DNA of 64,000 nt from Fulvia fulva (taxonomy: Eukaryota; Ascomycota; Dothideomycetes; Mycosphaerellales; Mycosphaerellaceae), in the NCBI RefSeq assembly GCF_020509005.1, contig NC_063022.1, forward strand, positions 1,612,001 to 1,676,000, written 5' to 3'. The first letter of the stretch is position 1. Every line of letters starts with the position of its first letter. The notes under the pieces were generated by a model, which did not search any database, was not told the origin of the DNA, and saw only the letters and a program-made list of their open reading frames with translations. A program made the translations under genes and the position numbers. Below, in pieces: positions 23,691 to 36,512 of the stretch.

Positions 23691-26600
23691 AAAGCAAATG
23701 CAAAGGCAAGATATAAGATCTTCATCTGCCTTTCATAAGATGACCAAGATGAGGTGTTAGAGATAAGACAAGCTAGAGAGATCTAGCTCAAGATGAGGGC
23801 AAAGTACAGCAAGGTTCATGCTGCATATGCAATAGCAGTTATTTAAGAATTGATCAACTTCAGAATGACAGATGGCATGACCATCAAACAGGCCTGGGTC
23901 CACCTTAGCAATCTTGCAAGAAGGATTGCTGAAGTTGACCCAGCAGAGGCTCACTACAGAGAGCCTACAAGGAAGCTAAAGCATCTGCTTCAAGCCCTGC
24001 CTAAGGTGTATCTTGAGACCAAGAACACCATCCTGGCCTAGCCAGGACTGTTATATAAAGATTGTCTACAACTGCTTGAGTCACATGAATCCAGGCTGGA
24101 AGTTGCATCCAAGGAAACAGCAAGGTTTGCAGGAAGAGGTTTCCAGGGCAAGATCACCTGCCATCTCTGTGATGGTGATCATGTGATCAAGGATTGCCCA
24201 CACCTCTCTGGAGCCAAGCATGCTGTCAGGAAGGACAAGCTCAACAGAGGAAACACCTCTGTTACAAAGAGACAATCATCACCACCGAGAAGGAGGTCCC
24301 CATCCCCAAGCCTGAGGGACATCCTAGTGGTGATGAAGGACCTTACAAGGAAGGTGGGTGACAGCCAGAAGAAGAAAGCCTCATCCACCAAGAAGCCTGC
24401 GAGAGCCCATACAACGCAGGAAGACTCATCAGACCCTGAGACACCATCAGAGGATGATGAAGTTGATGAGATTGCCCATTCGACTGTGGAAGCCAAAGGA
24501 CCCTGAAACCTCTTCAGAAGAGGAAGTGGATCAAGGTTGGGGGTGGCTACCTACATGCCACACATGAGGGGAGTGCAGTGATGGGTGGTCCTTCTAGGAA
24601 GCAGATTGTCTTGAAGAATGTTTTGTTTGTTCCTGGCCTTGGAGTTAGCCTTGTTTCTTGGAATCAGTTCAGCCAACAGTTTGCTGTCTAACCACCCAGT
24701 TTCACCCTTAAATCCCTTTCTGGAAAACCTGTTGTCCAGACAAAGCTGAGAGGGGGTGTTCCATTCATTCAAAGTGTTTTAGAGCAGCTTGGAGCTATGC
24801 CTCAAGCATATGCCTCTCTATAGGAGCATGACTTGGATCTGTCCAAGTTAGGTACACATTTTGAGTGTGAATTGGAACAGGCTATGACTGCCACTGAGTC
24901 CCAGGACCAGTAGGAGCTATGGCATAGAAGATATGCACACCTTAGCAAGGGAGTGCTAAGAAACCTGTATAGAGTCACTAACAAGGAAGATCCCATTCCT
25001 GTTCCTTCTGAACACCAGAACTGTAAGGTCTGCTCCCTTACAAACATGAGGAAGTTCAAAGGACCTGCCACAGAGAGGAAAGGAGAGAGGCTGGCCCTCA
25101 TCTCTATTAACATCTGTGGGCCTTTTCAAGGTGCAGTCTCAAGACTTGGCTTCAAGTACTGGCTTAAGATTGTAGACAACTTCTCAAGGAAGAAGTGGGT
25201 AATCCCTTTGAAGGCTAGCAGTGATGCTCCTACAGCTCTAAAGGAATAGAAGGTTCAGGTAGAGAACAGCTTAAGGTGTTTTCTATCTGCAATCCGTAGT
25301 GATGGTACAAGGGAAATTCTTTCCTTGCTAAAACAGTAGGAGAAGGAGTTTGGCATTCAGATAGACACAACTGATGCCGAAAACTCACTTCAGAATGGAC
25401 CTGTAGAAAGGTCAATCCAAGCCTCTGAGAACACAGTAAGAGCTATGCTTGAGGACTCAAATATGCTAGTTGAATTCTGGCCAGAGGCCCTTATTGCTCA
25501 AACTGTGGTCAGAAACAGATTTCCAAATGGACCAATAATAGATGGTACTACTCTTTCACTAGAAGAAGCCTTCACTGGCCAGGTACCATCAGTTGACCAT
25601 TTGAGAGTCTAGGGATGTAAAGCAGTGGTCTGTGTAGACCCGAGATCCTAACCTCAAGGCTTGAGAAGTGACGAGCTCATGAATAGGGGTAAAGAAGTTG
25701 TCTTTGTTGGCTATATAGAGAACACCACAAAGCAATGGCTCTTCTGGGAGCCTGACATGAAAGCCATCAGAACACACGGGCAAGTTGACTGGTTTGAGAA
25801 TGAAAAGGTGGGTGATATGGATCTTGGCATCACCTTCACAAACCAGTCAAGCAGAGCCCTCAAGAGAAACCCCGTTGGAAGACCTCCTGCTCAGGTCTCC
25901 AGTTCATCAATGCAGCCACAGCATCTCCAGGCAAAGCCTCTATTTGTGCAACTTCCCCAACCTCCAAAAGACATGGGAGTGTACCAGAAGAGTGGAGTAG
26001 AGGGGACTCCAAGAAAAGAAAAGGAAGAGGAACTTGTTCAGGAGGATCAACCTCAACAGCCACCTCAGCTTGCAGGCAACAAGAGGTCAAGGGGGGATGA
26101 AGATGATGGCTCTGCTGAGCATGAAGCCAAGCATCATAGGGCATTGATTGCTCAGATGTTTCATTTTGATCCAACTATAAGCTGGGTTGAGGAAATCCTG
26201 AATGATGTGGAGGGATATGCATTTGCTGCTGTTAGGCAGGCCATAGCCTACCAGCAGGAAGTGCCAATCCCAAAGTCCTGTAAGGAGGTAGTGGGAGACC
26301 CCAATTGGGGACATATGTGGAAAGAGGCAATCCAGAAAGAACTTATTGCCTTAGGAAGCAACAACACCTTGGATCCAGTTGTACCACCAAGGGGTGCAAG
26401 CCTGGTTATATCTAAGTGGGTTTTTGATGTGAAAAGAATGATCAGTGGAGCCATTGAAGAGTTCAAGGCAAGACTGGTTGCAAGAGGGTTTTCACAGAAA
26501 TATGGTGTTGACTTTGAAGAGACCTTTGCACCTACTGTTAGGCATGATACCCTTAGGGTCTTCATGACTGTAGTATGTGAGAGAGATCTTGAGATGCACT

Positions 26601-27893
26601 AGGTAGATGTGAACAATGCTTTCACCGAAAGTAGCCTTCTTGAAGACATCTATATGATCCCACCCCTAGGTGTTGAAATTCCACCAAATATGGTCTTTAA
26701 GGTCCTTAGAAGCCTATATAGACTGAAGCAAGCAGCTAGAGATTGGAACAAGCTCTATGTTGCCAAGCTAGAACAGATTGGATCTACCTAGTCCTAGGTA
26801 GATCCATGCCTACTCATCCACAGAGGAAGAGACATCATGGTCCTCACCTATGTGGATGACATCACCATTGCAGCTCCGAAGCTGTTAGATGTTCAGTGGT
26901 TCAAGGCTGAATTTAGAAGAGTGGTCAAGATCAAAGATCTTGGGGAACCTGAGAAGATCCTTGGAATGAGGATTACAAGAAACAGGTCCCAAGGTACTGT
27001 AAAGCTTGATCAAGGACACTACATCCAAACTAACCTTACTAAGATGGGCATCTCTCCAGAGAAGGCCACACCCACACCCTCACCTATGGACAGCTTTGAG
27101 GATCTGAGACCTTCAGCTACTATGGATGAGAGGTGCAACAAACAGGAGTACCAGAGTTGCAATGGTACCTAGATGTGGCCAATGATAATGAAAAGGCCAG
27201 ACCTTGCTTTCCCCCTTAGAAGAATCAGCTCATATGTTGCTGACCCTTCAAAGCAACATCTTAGAGTTTTGAAGAAACTCTCCAGATATCTGAGATCATA
27301 CCCAGACCTGGGCTTGGTGTACAGAAGAGGAGGAGGTATTCTCCAGGGATACTCAGATTCTGATTATGCTATAGACAAGGCAGACAGAGTCTCAATCCTT
27401 GGACATGTGTGGTTCCTTTGTGGATCACCTGTGTCCTGGTTGAGTAGGAAGCAGAAGTCTGTTGCCACATCAACAATGGAGGCTGAGTTCATGGCCATGA
27501 ATGCAGCAGCCAAGCAGTCATAGTTTCTTGCTACAGTCCTTAGAGAGATGAGGTGTCCTGACCTGGTTGGAGAGTGTTCATTCCAACCTAGGATCAAGGC
27601 AAGCAGTACTGTTGATGAGCTGAGACCCGTGAAGCTTATAGGTGACAATCAAGCAGCTTTGACCTTTGTCAAAGATGCCCATGTCCATGACAGGTCAAAG
27701 CATATTGATGTGGCATACCACTATGTCAGGAATCTCTAGTGGCAAAAGAAGATTGTAGTGGATTGCTGCCACACAAAGGACATAGTTGCTGATGGGCTGG
27801 CTAAGCCCCTCAATGGCCAGCAGTTTCAAAACTTTGTGAGGCAGCTCTAGCTTGTATAAGGGATTGTTTGAGACCTTCTGACCTGAGTGGGAG
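23691..27893 (+). mobile_element. copia-2: lightly mutated Ty1/copia element
   Basis: Domains in order on plus: Gag with CCHC knuckle (CHLCDGDHVIKDC, near 24150-24200), acidic/Ser-rich linker, a frame change near 24505, GAG-pre-integrase (about 24600-24950), integrase (about 25000-25700), RT (SKWVFDVK near 26415, YVDD near 26850) and RNase H (about 27340-27800, ending ADGLAKPL). The pol frame is interrupted by about a dozen stops, nearly all TAG and a few TAA, none seen as TGA; context shows Gln or Trp at most sites (RVWGC, LEMHQ, KEWKV). CA and TG dinucleotides remain common, so RIP was light. The longest open piece is 313 codons (25661-26602). Non-functional but younger than most neighbours. 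Confidence 0.9.
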
Positions 27894-28085
27894 TGTTGAG
27901 AATATGCAGGTCATAGGGTCAACATTAGGTGCTTAGGGGGATTAGTAATCAGGGCTTGCTAGTCAAGTCCTGAGTACGGCTGTCCCTCCTGAAACACCTA
28001 CACCAACACCGGCGATACTGTATGTAGATATACGCTATCCCATTGGGTCCTTCTTCGTCTTTTGTGTGATCCGCCGTCTTCCACT
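27894..28085 (+). repeat. putative 3' LTR of copia-2
   Basis: Begins TGTTGAGAATATGC directly after a purine-rich tract (GAGTGGGAG) that follows the RNase H end, the expected place for a copia 3' LTR. The right end is uncertain and no 5' partner is visible in the window. Confidence 0.45.
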
Positions 28086-28494
28086 ACTGCGCAACTCGTA
28101 CCTGTTTAATAAGTAGCTTAATAAAGTACTTATACTTCTATAGTAGAGGTAGCTTAGTTAGCCCGTCTATAGGTATATCGTTAGTATTAAGATACTTAAT
28201 CTTAATATCTCCGTACTAGTCTCGCTATCGGAGCTAGTAGTAGATATTAACGTAGTATAGCTCCGTATTAAGCTTTTATCTTATTAGTTAATAAGGTAGA
28301 TAGTCTACGTATTATTATAGTATAAGTAGATACGCTAATTAAACTAAAGGTATATCTTAGCGAAGACTCGTTCCTACTATATAAGCTCTAAGGCGGCTTA
28401 TAATAGGCTTAGTAGCTTAGCCTCCGTTAAGGACTTAGTAACGGTAGTTTATTTAGATACCTTATAATCTACTAGTATAGACAACTAACTATCC
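28086..28494 (-). mobile_element. copia-3: RIPed RNase H tail of a second copia family
   Basis: The minus strand reads as a fungal copia RNase H C-terminus: TTVTKSSTEAKLL-like (TCC read as TTA), AALELI*WERVFA and ...NDIPIDGLTK near 28150-28200. Gln/Trp codons are replaced by TAG/TAA. Only this end of the element is present, between copia-2 and repeat Z. Confidence 0.7.
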
Positions 28495-28801
28495 TAGTAA
28501 TCAAGGGCGCGCCTAGTAACCTTAGGATAGCTTACGCGTAGGTATATATACTTGCCGGTCCGCGAGCCGTGAAATATATATCGTAATCCTAGAATTTAAT
28601 AAATCTGAAATTCTTAGATTCCCGTATTTTTGCCTTATAGAGAGATTCTTCCTAAACCCTACCTTCCTACTAAGGTCGCCTCCTAGCTATATATGTCTTA
28701 GCCGTACTCCTATACACTCCTACTACGTAATCAACCGTTAAAGGTTAACGAGATTCGACGCGTAAATTTTAGGGTCTAAAGGGGCCCTCGGCTCGTTAAT
28801 A
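28495..28801 (-). repeat. dispersed repeat Z, copy 2 (inverted)
   Basis: Reverse complement of 16492-16802 with scattered differences; somewhat less RIPed than copy 1. Followed by 72 bp of non-coding sequence before the gypsy B LTR, the last five bases being CGACC (28869-28873). Confidence 0.7.
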
Positions 28802-28873
28802 CTAGTCTACCGAACAGTATAAAGATCTATCCGGTAGAGCTTATCCTATCGACGTTTATTAAGCGTAGCGACC

Positions 28874-29057
28874 TGTCACGAGCAGCCCGCGACCCCTTAC
28901 TATAGCTACGTCGGCCCGGCTAAACCGCGGACCTTCTATATCGGGTTAGCGCGGCTTGGCTTTACTTTATAACTTTGCCGCGCCTCGCGCTCCTCTTTCG
29001 TAGCTTTATAGAACAACAACTATCTCATTCGGACCCTATAGTACGCGCGCCCTTATA
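28874..29057 (+). repeat. LTR of gypsy B
   Basis: 184 bp, starting TGTCACG and ending CCTTATA (reverse complement of TGTAAGG...GTGACA). Partly RIPed. Confidence 0.9.
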
Positions 29058-32000
29058 GTTTGTTCTACCTTACTACCTAGATCGCGGATCTAGGTAAGGG
29101 ACGCGTAATAATAGGAATAGATAGAACCGTAGAACTCGAGAACGCGTAGAGTCGTATTAGAACATAGAACACGGTAAGGCGTATAGCGCGTAGATGCCTA
29201 GAGAACGTAACGTAGCGACATTATTAGTAGGTAGTCGCGCGCTCGTAGACAGTTAGGATATAGGTACCGTTACGCCTCCCCCGAACCTAGACAATATGAC
29301 TTTATAAATAGCGAACGGCGGCATACTACCGCTACCTAAGCCTAAGGGCAAAAGTAAGTAGCGTATATCTCTTTTTCCCGACCTCTCCTCTTTTCCTTAG
29401 AGTTAGATATAGGACGACAACCGGCGGGTTATAGTATACACCGGTGTCGCGCTATAATAAGAGATTGATAAAGCTTACTAGAAGGCCTTCGAGCGAGAAG
29501 AAGGTAGTAAGATTGACTTTATAGAACTATTCGAGTTTAAGCTCGAAGAGAACCTAGGCGGCGACCTAGACAAGGTATATCTATTACTCGACGAGGTAGA
29601 ACACATTCTCGTATCCTAATACTAGGATATTACCCTAGACAACCTTACGACCCTTATATCCTAATACCCGAAGACTACCTACGACTTCGTACTATAAGTA
29701 GTTAATACGGCGATTACTAAGGGCAGACAACTCGATGTAATAGAGCGAGCTAACGACCTCTAGAACACGTAGTATACTACGCTATATACCGAATACGACC
29801 GTATCTATAAGATACTACGAAGTAAAGAGCTTGTTATATAGAAAATAGTAGTAGATCTTAAGAGTAAGAAGGATTACGACCTAGCTAAGTTATAAGAGCT
29901 AGAGAAGAAATATAAGGAAGCTAATAACCTATATAAGTAGTTTAGCGAGATCTACGAGAAGGAGAAGAAGAAGGCATAAGATGCTAAGGCGAAGAACTAG
30001 GCCCTATAACAAGAAGTTAATAACCTAAAGGCTCGGCTTAAGGTAGGAGACACTATATAGAACGGAGGTAGGGGCCGCTTAGGCCGCCGACCCTCTCGTT
30101 CCCGCCTACGCGAGACCTTACTCGAGTAGCTATTACGTAGGTATCGCGAAGCTGCTAGTAGAGGGGGCGGTAGCGGTAGTAGTAATAACGATAGAGACGA
30201 CGATAACTATAGTAATAATAGCCGAGGACGTAACAACGACCGTCCGCGACTAGGACCTAATAACAATAGTCGTGACTCGAGAATACGTAACACCCGTACC
30301 TAGACATTACTAGTTGACCTTCTAGAACGTCTCTTTACTATTAACCGTACCCTTACTCGCGGTATAGAGATCGGTAAGGGTGTGCCTAACCCTAAGCACT
30401 TTAAGAACGATAACGACCCTAATTTCGACAGCTAGTATAGTAGTGTTCTCCTAAAGCTGACTATAGTAACCTTCCGTACTAAGGCAGATAGTCTACGCTT
30501 CGTATATAGGTAGACGTAAGGTAATCCTTAGCGAAGTATTAAGCCGAGGATCCCTATACCTAGATAGTAGTCCTTTAACGAGTTTAAGACTAGAGAAGAG
30601 TTATTAGATTAGATAACACGCTAGTATAGTATACGTAATAAAGGAACTAAGGCTATAGTTAATATTGCTACTTATAAGTAAGAACAAGGCGAAACCTTTA
30701 TAGCCTTCTATACCCGCTACTCGAAGTTGCGCGCCTAGATATTATAGACCGATAAGACCGAGCTTATACTATTCCGTAACCGACTAAACCGTAAGTACTT
30801 TATTAAGACCTTCGGCGACCGCGAAGTCGACCGCCGCCTAGATAGTATATAAGACGTTATCGAGGAGTATACCGTACTAGACGAGAGCTTCTACGAGACA
30901 GATCGACTATACCCGTAGAAGGGGCGCCCCCGGGGCAATAGTAACTCGAACAGTAATAGCGGCTAGAATAACTAGAATAACGGTAACGTAGTTACTAGTA
31001 CCGCTACCGGTATAGTAGGTGCCTTAGTATAGCGTCTACTACAGTACGCTAGTACTAAGAAGAAGGAGGATCTGCCGATATATCTATAGAACCTACCTAC
31101 GCTTAACCGTAAGTAGCGCGAAGACCTTAAGAAGTAGGGTAAGTACTACCGCTACCGTATAGGTTCTTACGTATCGACTAACTCTAAATGCCTAATATAT
31201 AGGTACGATAGCGACTATCGCCTACCGCGTCTACGTAATACTACGCCGAATCCGAACGCGAACCTCAGTTCCCTAGCCGCCGATCCGTAGTAGGGAAATA
31301 GTACGACCGCTACCTAAGCGTAGTAGATAGCGGTCACCCGAACTTCCTAGGACAGAAAGAGTATAAGATTAAGAGACACGGAATGTAAGAGACGGTAATA
31401 GACTATAGTAAGGAGCTTAAGATATCGGCATACGTACTAGATAAGTAATAGCTAGCTATACACCCTTATATAGTATTCCCCGTAATAATATAATATAGAA
31501 AGGCTCGAGGCCTTATAGATTCTACTTCTACCTCTCTCTTTCTTAACTAGAAATTTATACGTAAATACACAATACCCCTGATCCCTTTGACGTAGAGCCG
31601 ACGACTAATACTAGGAGATAGAACGGCTACTACGCGGCAGATTATACACGCGGCCCTTATAGACGTAGTTATTAGCGATTATTACGAGTAAATGTTATAC
31701 TACGTCACCGACCTCGAATACGACATCGTCTTTAGCCTACCGTAGCTTATAGCGTACAACCTAAACATCTTCTAGGAGACAGGCGAGGTGGCATTTAGGT
31801 CGGATTACTACTTTGGTCACTGTCTATAGAATAAGACACCGATAACAGTATAATCCCTAAACTACCGCGAGAAGAAGAAGTAGGCACTAGTACGGTACGG
31901 ACTAGAGCCCTTTACTAGAGAAGTAGCGAGCTTTATAGGAGGAGGGGCAGAGCTGAACGTCTTATTATATAACCTAGAAGATATAGACGATGAAGAAGTG

Positions 32001-33120
32001 GACTACTAGGGCGTTTCTTAACGCGCGTAGGGGATGTACGCGTACCGGCCTAGGGCTAAGTACTTCTATATTATACCTACTAGGCGTAAGAGGGACGGCG
32101 GAGAGCTTAAGCTAAGTATAATAGCTACTAATAATCTAGACCAATTCTTGAACAAGCAGTTTAATTACAAACCGAAGGAGAAGTTACCGCCGATATACTA
32201 CGATATTACGGACGTTTTCTTAGCTAAGGATTATAAAGGACTCCTACTTTACCGACTAGGCGTAGATTATGAGATTTATATTAAGCCTAATAGTCTATAA
32301 GAGCTACTATACCGTAAGCCCTACGGCGTAGCTAAGAAGGAGAACGAGGTAGTCAAGAAATAGCTAGACGAGTAAATATCTAAAGGGAAGGTACGGAAAG
32401 TAGGGTAAAAGACGAGCTAGTCTCCTACACTAGTACTAGTAGTACGTAAGCCTAGAGGTGGGCTGCGTGTTTATATCGACTATAGAGGATTGAATGCGAT
32501 CACTATTAAGAACCGGTATCCGATTCCCTTAATATAAGAGACGCTTAACCGTATATACGATAAGAAGTACTTTACGAAGCTAGACATTATAGTAGCCTTT
32601 AACAAGTTACGAATAGCTAAAGGGTACGAGTAGTTAACGGCGTTTACGACACGATACGGCATCTACGAGTGTCTAGTGTTGCCATTCGGCTTATATAACG
32701 GACTAGTATCGTTCTAATTATATATTAACAAGGTCTTATAAGAACACCTAGACGACTTTATATCGGCCTACCTAGATAACGTACTTATCTTTAGTGACAC
32801 CTTAGAGGAGCATATTGAACACGTACGGAAGGTTCTTACTAAGCTACGCGATATAGGACTTATAGTAGACATCGATAAAAGCAAATTCTACTTATAGAAG
32901 GTGAAGTATCTTAGGCTAATTATAACCCCTAACGGCATCGAGATAGACCCCGAGAAACTCGAATATATTTAGACATAGGAAGCTCCTTAGAACCTAAAGG
33001 ATGTCTAGGCCTTCCTTAGATTTACTAACTTCTATAGGCGGTTTATCGAAGCATTTTCGCGTATAGCTACTCCTCTTACAAACCTAACTAAGTCGGACGG
33101 ACTAAGTAATCACAAGAACA

Positions 33121-33134
33121 GAAGGATTTAATAG
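33121..33134 (-). other. LINE-1 target site (14 bp), partner of 63285-63298
   Basis: GAAGGATTTAATAG here is the exact reverse complement of CTATTAAATCCTTC at 63285-63298. It lies at the 3' tail of LINE-1, whereas the partner lies at the 5' end of LINE-2, 30 kb away. Together they have the form of one LINE target-site duplication. Confidence 0.75.
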
Positions 33135-33307
33135 ATAGATAGATTTGTCATTCCCCTGTTCTAGGACCCTATCCGGCCTATGCAGGTATATATCTATTGT
33201 TATGTACAAAGGGAAACCCGAATAGGTGAAAACCCTTCCCGCCCCCGACTACTCCTTGTCTAGATTAGCTTTCCCTCTGAACGTACGTAGTCCATGTCAC
33301 TACCCCG

Positions 33308-36300
33308 TTAGCCCCCGCTCCTAGCCGGTCTCGTCGCGCTGCGTCGTGTCCTCTCTTCCTGCACTGCTCCTACTAGGCGGTACTGTTCTAGCCAGCCCTT
33401 CTCTAGTATCCAGTTCGTAATGCGCCGTAGGTCTTCAGCGTTGTTAAGAAGTGCCCCAATCGTCCGGTTCCTCGCCTTTGCCATCCACTCCCCCCTTCCT
33501 AGCGACCACCTCGGACAGACGAGGAGTGCGTGCCGTACGTTCTGGGAGCGATAGCCGCAGGGGCAGCTAGTATTCGTGTATCCTGGAACCTTCCTCCATG
33601 ATAGGTACCCCTGGAGGCCGATGTGTTCGCTTCGCAGTTGGGTTGCTATGCTACTCTGTGCCCTCGTAAGGCGGTAGTGGATGAGCTTCGGGGGGTGCTT
33701 GACCGCGGATTTTGTAGCTGACCATTCCTTAGGTTGTCCCGCTGGCTGAGGGCGTCCACTATGCCCTACAACCTGGTTGTTCCACCTCTCTTTCCATAGT
33801 TGCTCTACAAACGATTTCTCACCTTCCCATTGTGTTGCTAGCTGTTCGTCCCTTGCCCGGTAGTTCGGGTCGTTTCCGGGTCGAATGCCCTTGTGCGCTG
33901 GTACTGATTCGCGGGCCCTTGCGACTGCACTGGCGATGACCTTCTGTACTGGGTACTGTGCCGACTTGCCTATGTAGGAGGTCCGTAGTCCCTGGATGTA
34001 TAGGTCGATCGGCGGTATAGCGGTCTCGTGCTCAAGCATCCTCGTTGGTGTCGACTTCTATGCCCCGGTGACCTTCCTTAGGCATTGGTTTTGGATCTTC
34101 GCTAGCGGCGCGACGAGTCCCTTCGATGGGCAGGCCCTCTCGCCTAAGGACCACACTTGGCTGCCATAGGTAAGGACTGGCCGTACAATAGCCGTATATA
34201 GAAGTCGTGACTGCCGGAAGTCCGCCCCCCATGTGGACGCAGTGAGCCTCTGGCATGATGCCATATTCTGTTCAGCTTTCCGTAATATTGCCTGTACGTG
34301 CTTCCTCCACCGTAGCGCCGGGTCCACCTATAGTCCGAGGATCCTGAGCTGATTTGCCGGGTTAGTCGTGTGCCCCTGTATCTGGATAGAAGCTTGCATA
34401 TTGTGGAACCGTGGCCGGCGCGTAAAGTGTATCAGATTGTACTTTTCTGGGGCAAACCGAGCCCCGTGCCTCCTAGCCCAGTCCTCGCAGATCTTGTGCT
34501 TCTCTTCTAGTAGCCTACAGTTCTCCTCAGTCGAGGAAGACCACGCTAGGATGTTTGTGTCGTCTACGAAGCCGCTCGCAGCGGTGTTCTGGGATTCTAG
34601 GGCTGGGAGCAGCGTCGCCATAAAGAAGAGGAACAGAATAGGTGCTAGCGTTGAGCCTTGCGGGATTCCAGTGTGGACTGCTTGAAATGGGCTTCTGTAC
34701 TGGCCGACCAGGATCGACGTACTGCGGTTTTGGAGGTAGGACCGTACGAAGTTGACAAGCCACTCAGGGAGTCCTTTCGGCCTTAGGATGTAGAGAAGCC
34801 GCGGGTGTGACACGTAGTCGAAGGCTCCCGATATGTCTAGGCTAAGTAAGGAAGCCACCTTGTCCCTATTCTTATACCAGATGGCCTTTACCTGAGAGGT
34901 GATAAGTTCCATCGCGGATAGCGTCGATCGCTGTGGGCGCGCACCCATCTGGGTGTCCGGGAGTAGGGAGTGTTCCTCTGCCGCCTCGGAGAGTCTCGTT
35001 GCAACCAGCTTCTCAAGCGCCTTCCCAAGAGTGTTAAGGAGCGCAATTGGGCGGTACGACTTCACCTGCGTATAGTCTTCCTTCTGCGGCTTGCGTAGGA
35101 CCACTGTCGTCGATTGTTTAAAAGCTATCGGGTGGTATCCGGTCTGTAGGCAGGCGTTGAAGATCGCTGCAACTGCTGGGGCTAGTTGATCTCTACACTT
35201 CTTTAGTAGCTCGTTTGGGATCCCATCCGGCCCCGGGGCTTTCTTCGCCGGCAACTTCCTCAGCACAGCGGTAACTTCTCCCTCGGACACCTCCTGTTGG
35301 ACCGCGATGCTAGGGGCTAGGGGAGTAGAGCTGTTTATGTCGCTTAGATCAGCCTCGACTGGGGGTGGGAAGAACTTGCTAGCCAGTAGACGCGCCTTGG
35401 CCTCGGGGTCGCTAACCGGGCCACTAGGCGATTGTAGCGCTGGGATAGAGAAGGAGGGGCCCTGTGTAGGGTCCTGTCGGGCCCATTTCGCTAGCTTCCA
35501 CATCCTCTCTGGCTTGCCGGCGATTTCTTCCACTGTGGCCCTCCAGCCGACTGCTTTCTCCCTCCGTATTATGGCTTTCTTCTGTTGGCATGCCTCCCTG
35601 TATACGTTCCAGGCCTCCTCGCTATGGCTGCTCGTCCACACCCGGCGGGCTCTCCTTGCTTCTCTTACTACCGCAGTGCACTCCGGCGTCCAGTATGGTT
35701 TGGACCATGTCGTTGGTTGGGCAAGCGGAACGTGAAGTGAGGTCGCTTTTCTTATTTCGTCTGTCAACCCCTGGACTGCTTCGTCTATCTCGTCTTTACT
35801 GTTGTATTGCTGCTGCGCGATCTGGACTAGCCTCTTGGAGTCATCGAGGTACGCCTGGATGTTGGCCCAGTGGGCCTTTCCCCAGTTTGGCTTAGGGGTT
35901 CTCGCTGGTGTGCGTTGTATCTGTGTCGCAATAGAGGTCCTGACTGGCATGTGGTCTGACGACGCCTCGAGTTCATGTTCGATCCCACAGTAGGTTACCG
36001 TGTGGTAGTGGCTATCTGAGATCCAGGAGAGGTCGATCGTGCCTTGGAGTCCCCCTCTCTTCCAGGTGCCCAGGTCCTTCGGGGTATTGAGGGCAATTGC
36101 GTTGCTCGCCATCAAGTCGAGTACTTCGTCGGCTATAGGGTGCGGCTGCATAAGGCTTTCCCAGGAAGGGTGGTGTATGTTGAAGTCTCCTACTACGATG
36201 TGGCACCCTTGTCTCTTGAGCGCACTGTCTAGGTGTCTGCAGACCCCTAGGTCGCGGCTAGACCTCGAGGCTGGCGGTTGCATGTATAGGTTGTGTATCC

Positions 36301-36512
36301 AGGTGCTACCCACGTGGAGGGAGGTAATATCGCCCCCGCCTTCTTCGTCTGCGTAGTACACTACCTCCCAGTCGGATTCTAGTATGTCCTTGCTGACATA
36401 GAAGCACGTGCGGGGTCTGCCGTCGCCTCGTAGGCATGTCGTGTAGCCTGGTGACTTGCAGGTCGTTGGTCTCTTATGGTGCGGGTTAATCCATGGCTCC
36501 TGGATTGCAAGG
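33308..36512 (-). pseudogene. LINE-1 ORF2 (endonuclease-reverse transcriptase) with two TAG stops
   Basis: One continuous minus-strand frame interrupted only by TAG at 34328-34330 and just upstream of 34056, giving open pieces of 677, 89 and 243 codons. Endonuclease: AIQEPW at the truncated N-terminus, GDFNIHH and SSDHMPVR (AP-endonuclease motifs). RT: KAPGPDGIPNELLK, SYRPIALLNTLGK, LSLDISGAFDYV, TGIPQGSTLAP and the catalytic FVDD near 34560. The C-terminus has a CxCx7HxxxxC finger (CPCGYRSQNVRHALLVC), typical of Tad/I-like ORF2. The stops are explained by single CAG-to-TAG (or TGG-to-TAG) transitions. The N-terminal strand of the endonuclease before AIQEPW is lost at the 36513 junction, so the protein would be defective even without the stops. 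Confidence 0.9.

Larger units (their letters stand above)
28874..33134 (+). mobile_element. gypsy B: right half of the A-family gypsy, inverted
   Basis: LTR at 28874-29057 (184 bp, reverse complement of the A LTR), then Gag, protease-side and RT sequence colinear with 16345 down to about 12082 of element A. The match stops at 33134, where LINE-1 begins. Two open stretches (32034-32300 plus, 32480-32662 minus) encode exactly the same 88 and 60 residues as element A, so the copies are essentially identical here in their RIPed state. RT carries AYLDN near 32770. The left flank CGACC equals, in element orientation, the GGTCG left of element A. Confidence 0.9.

Noticed and set aside
16492..28801. 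Repeat Z as an LTR pair of one large element
   Set aside because: The two copies are in inverted, not direct, orientation, and unrelated element fragments lie between them.
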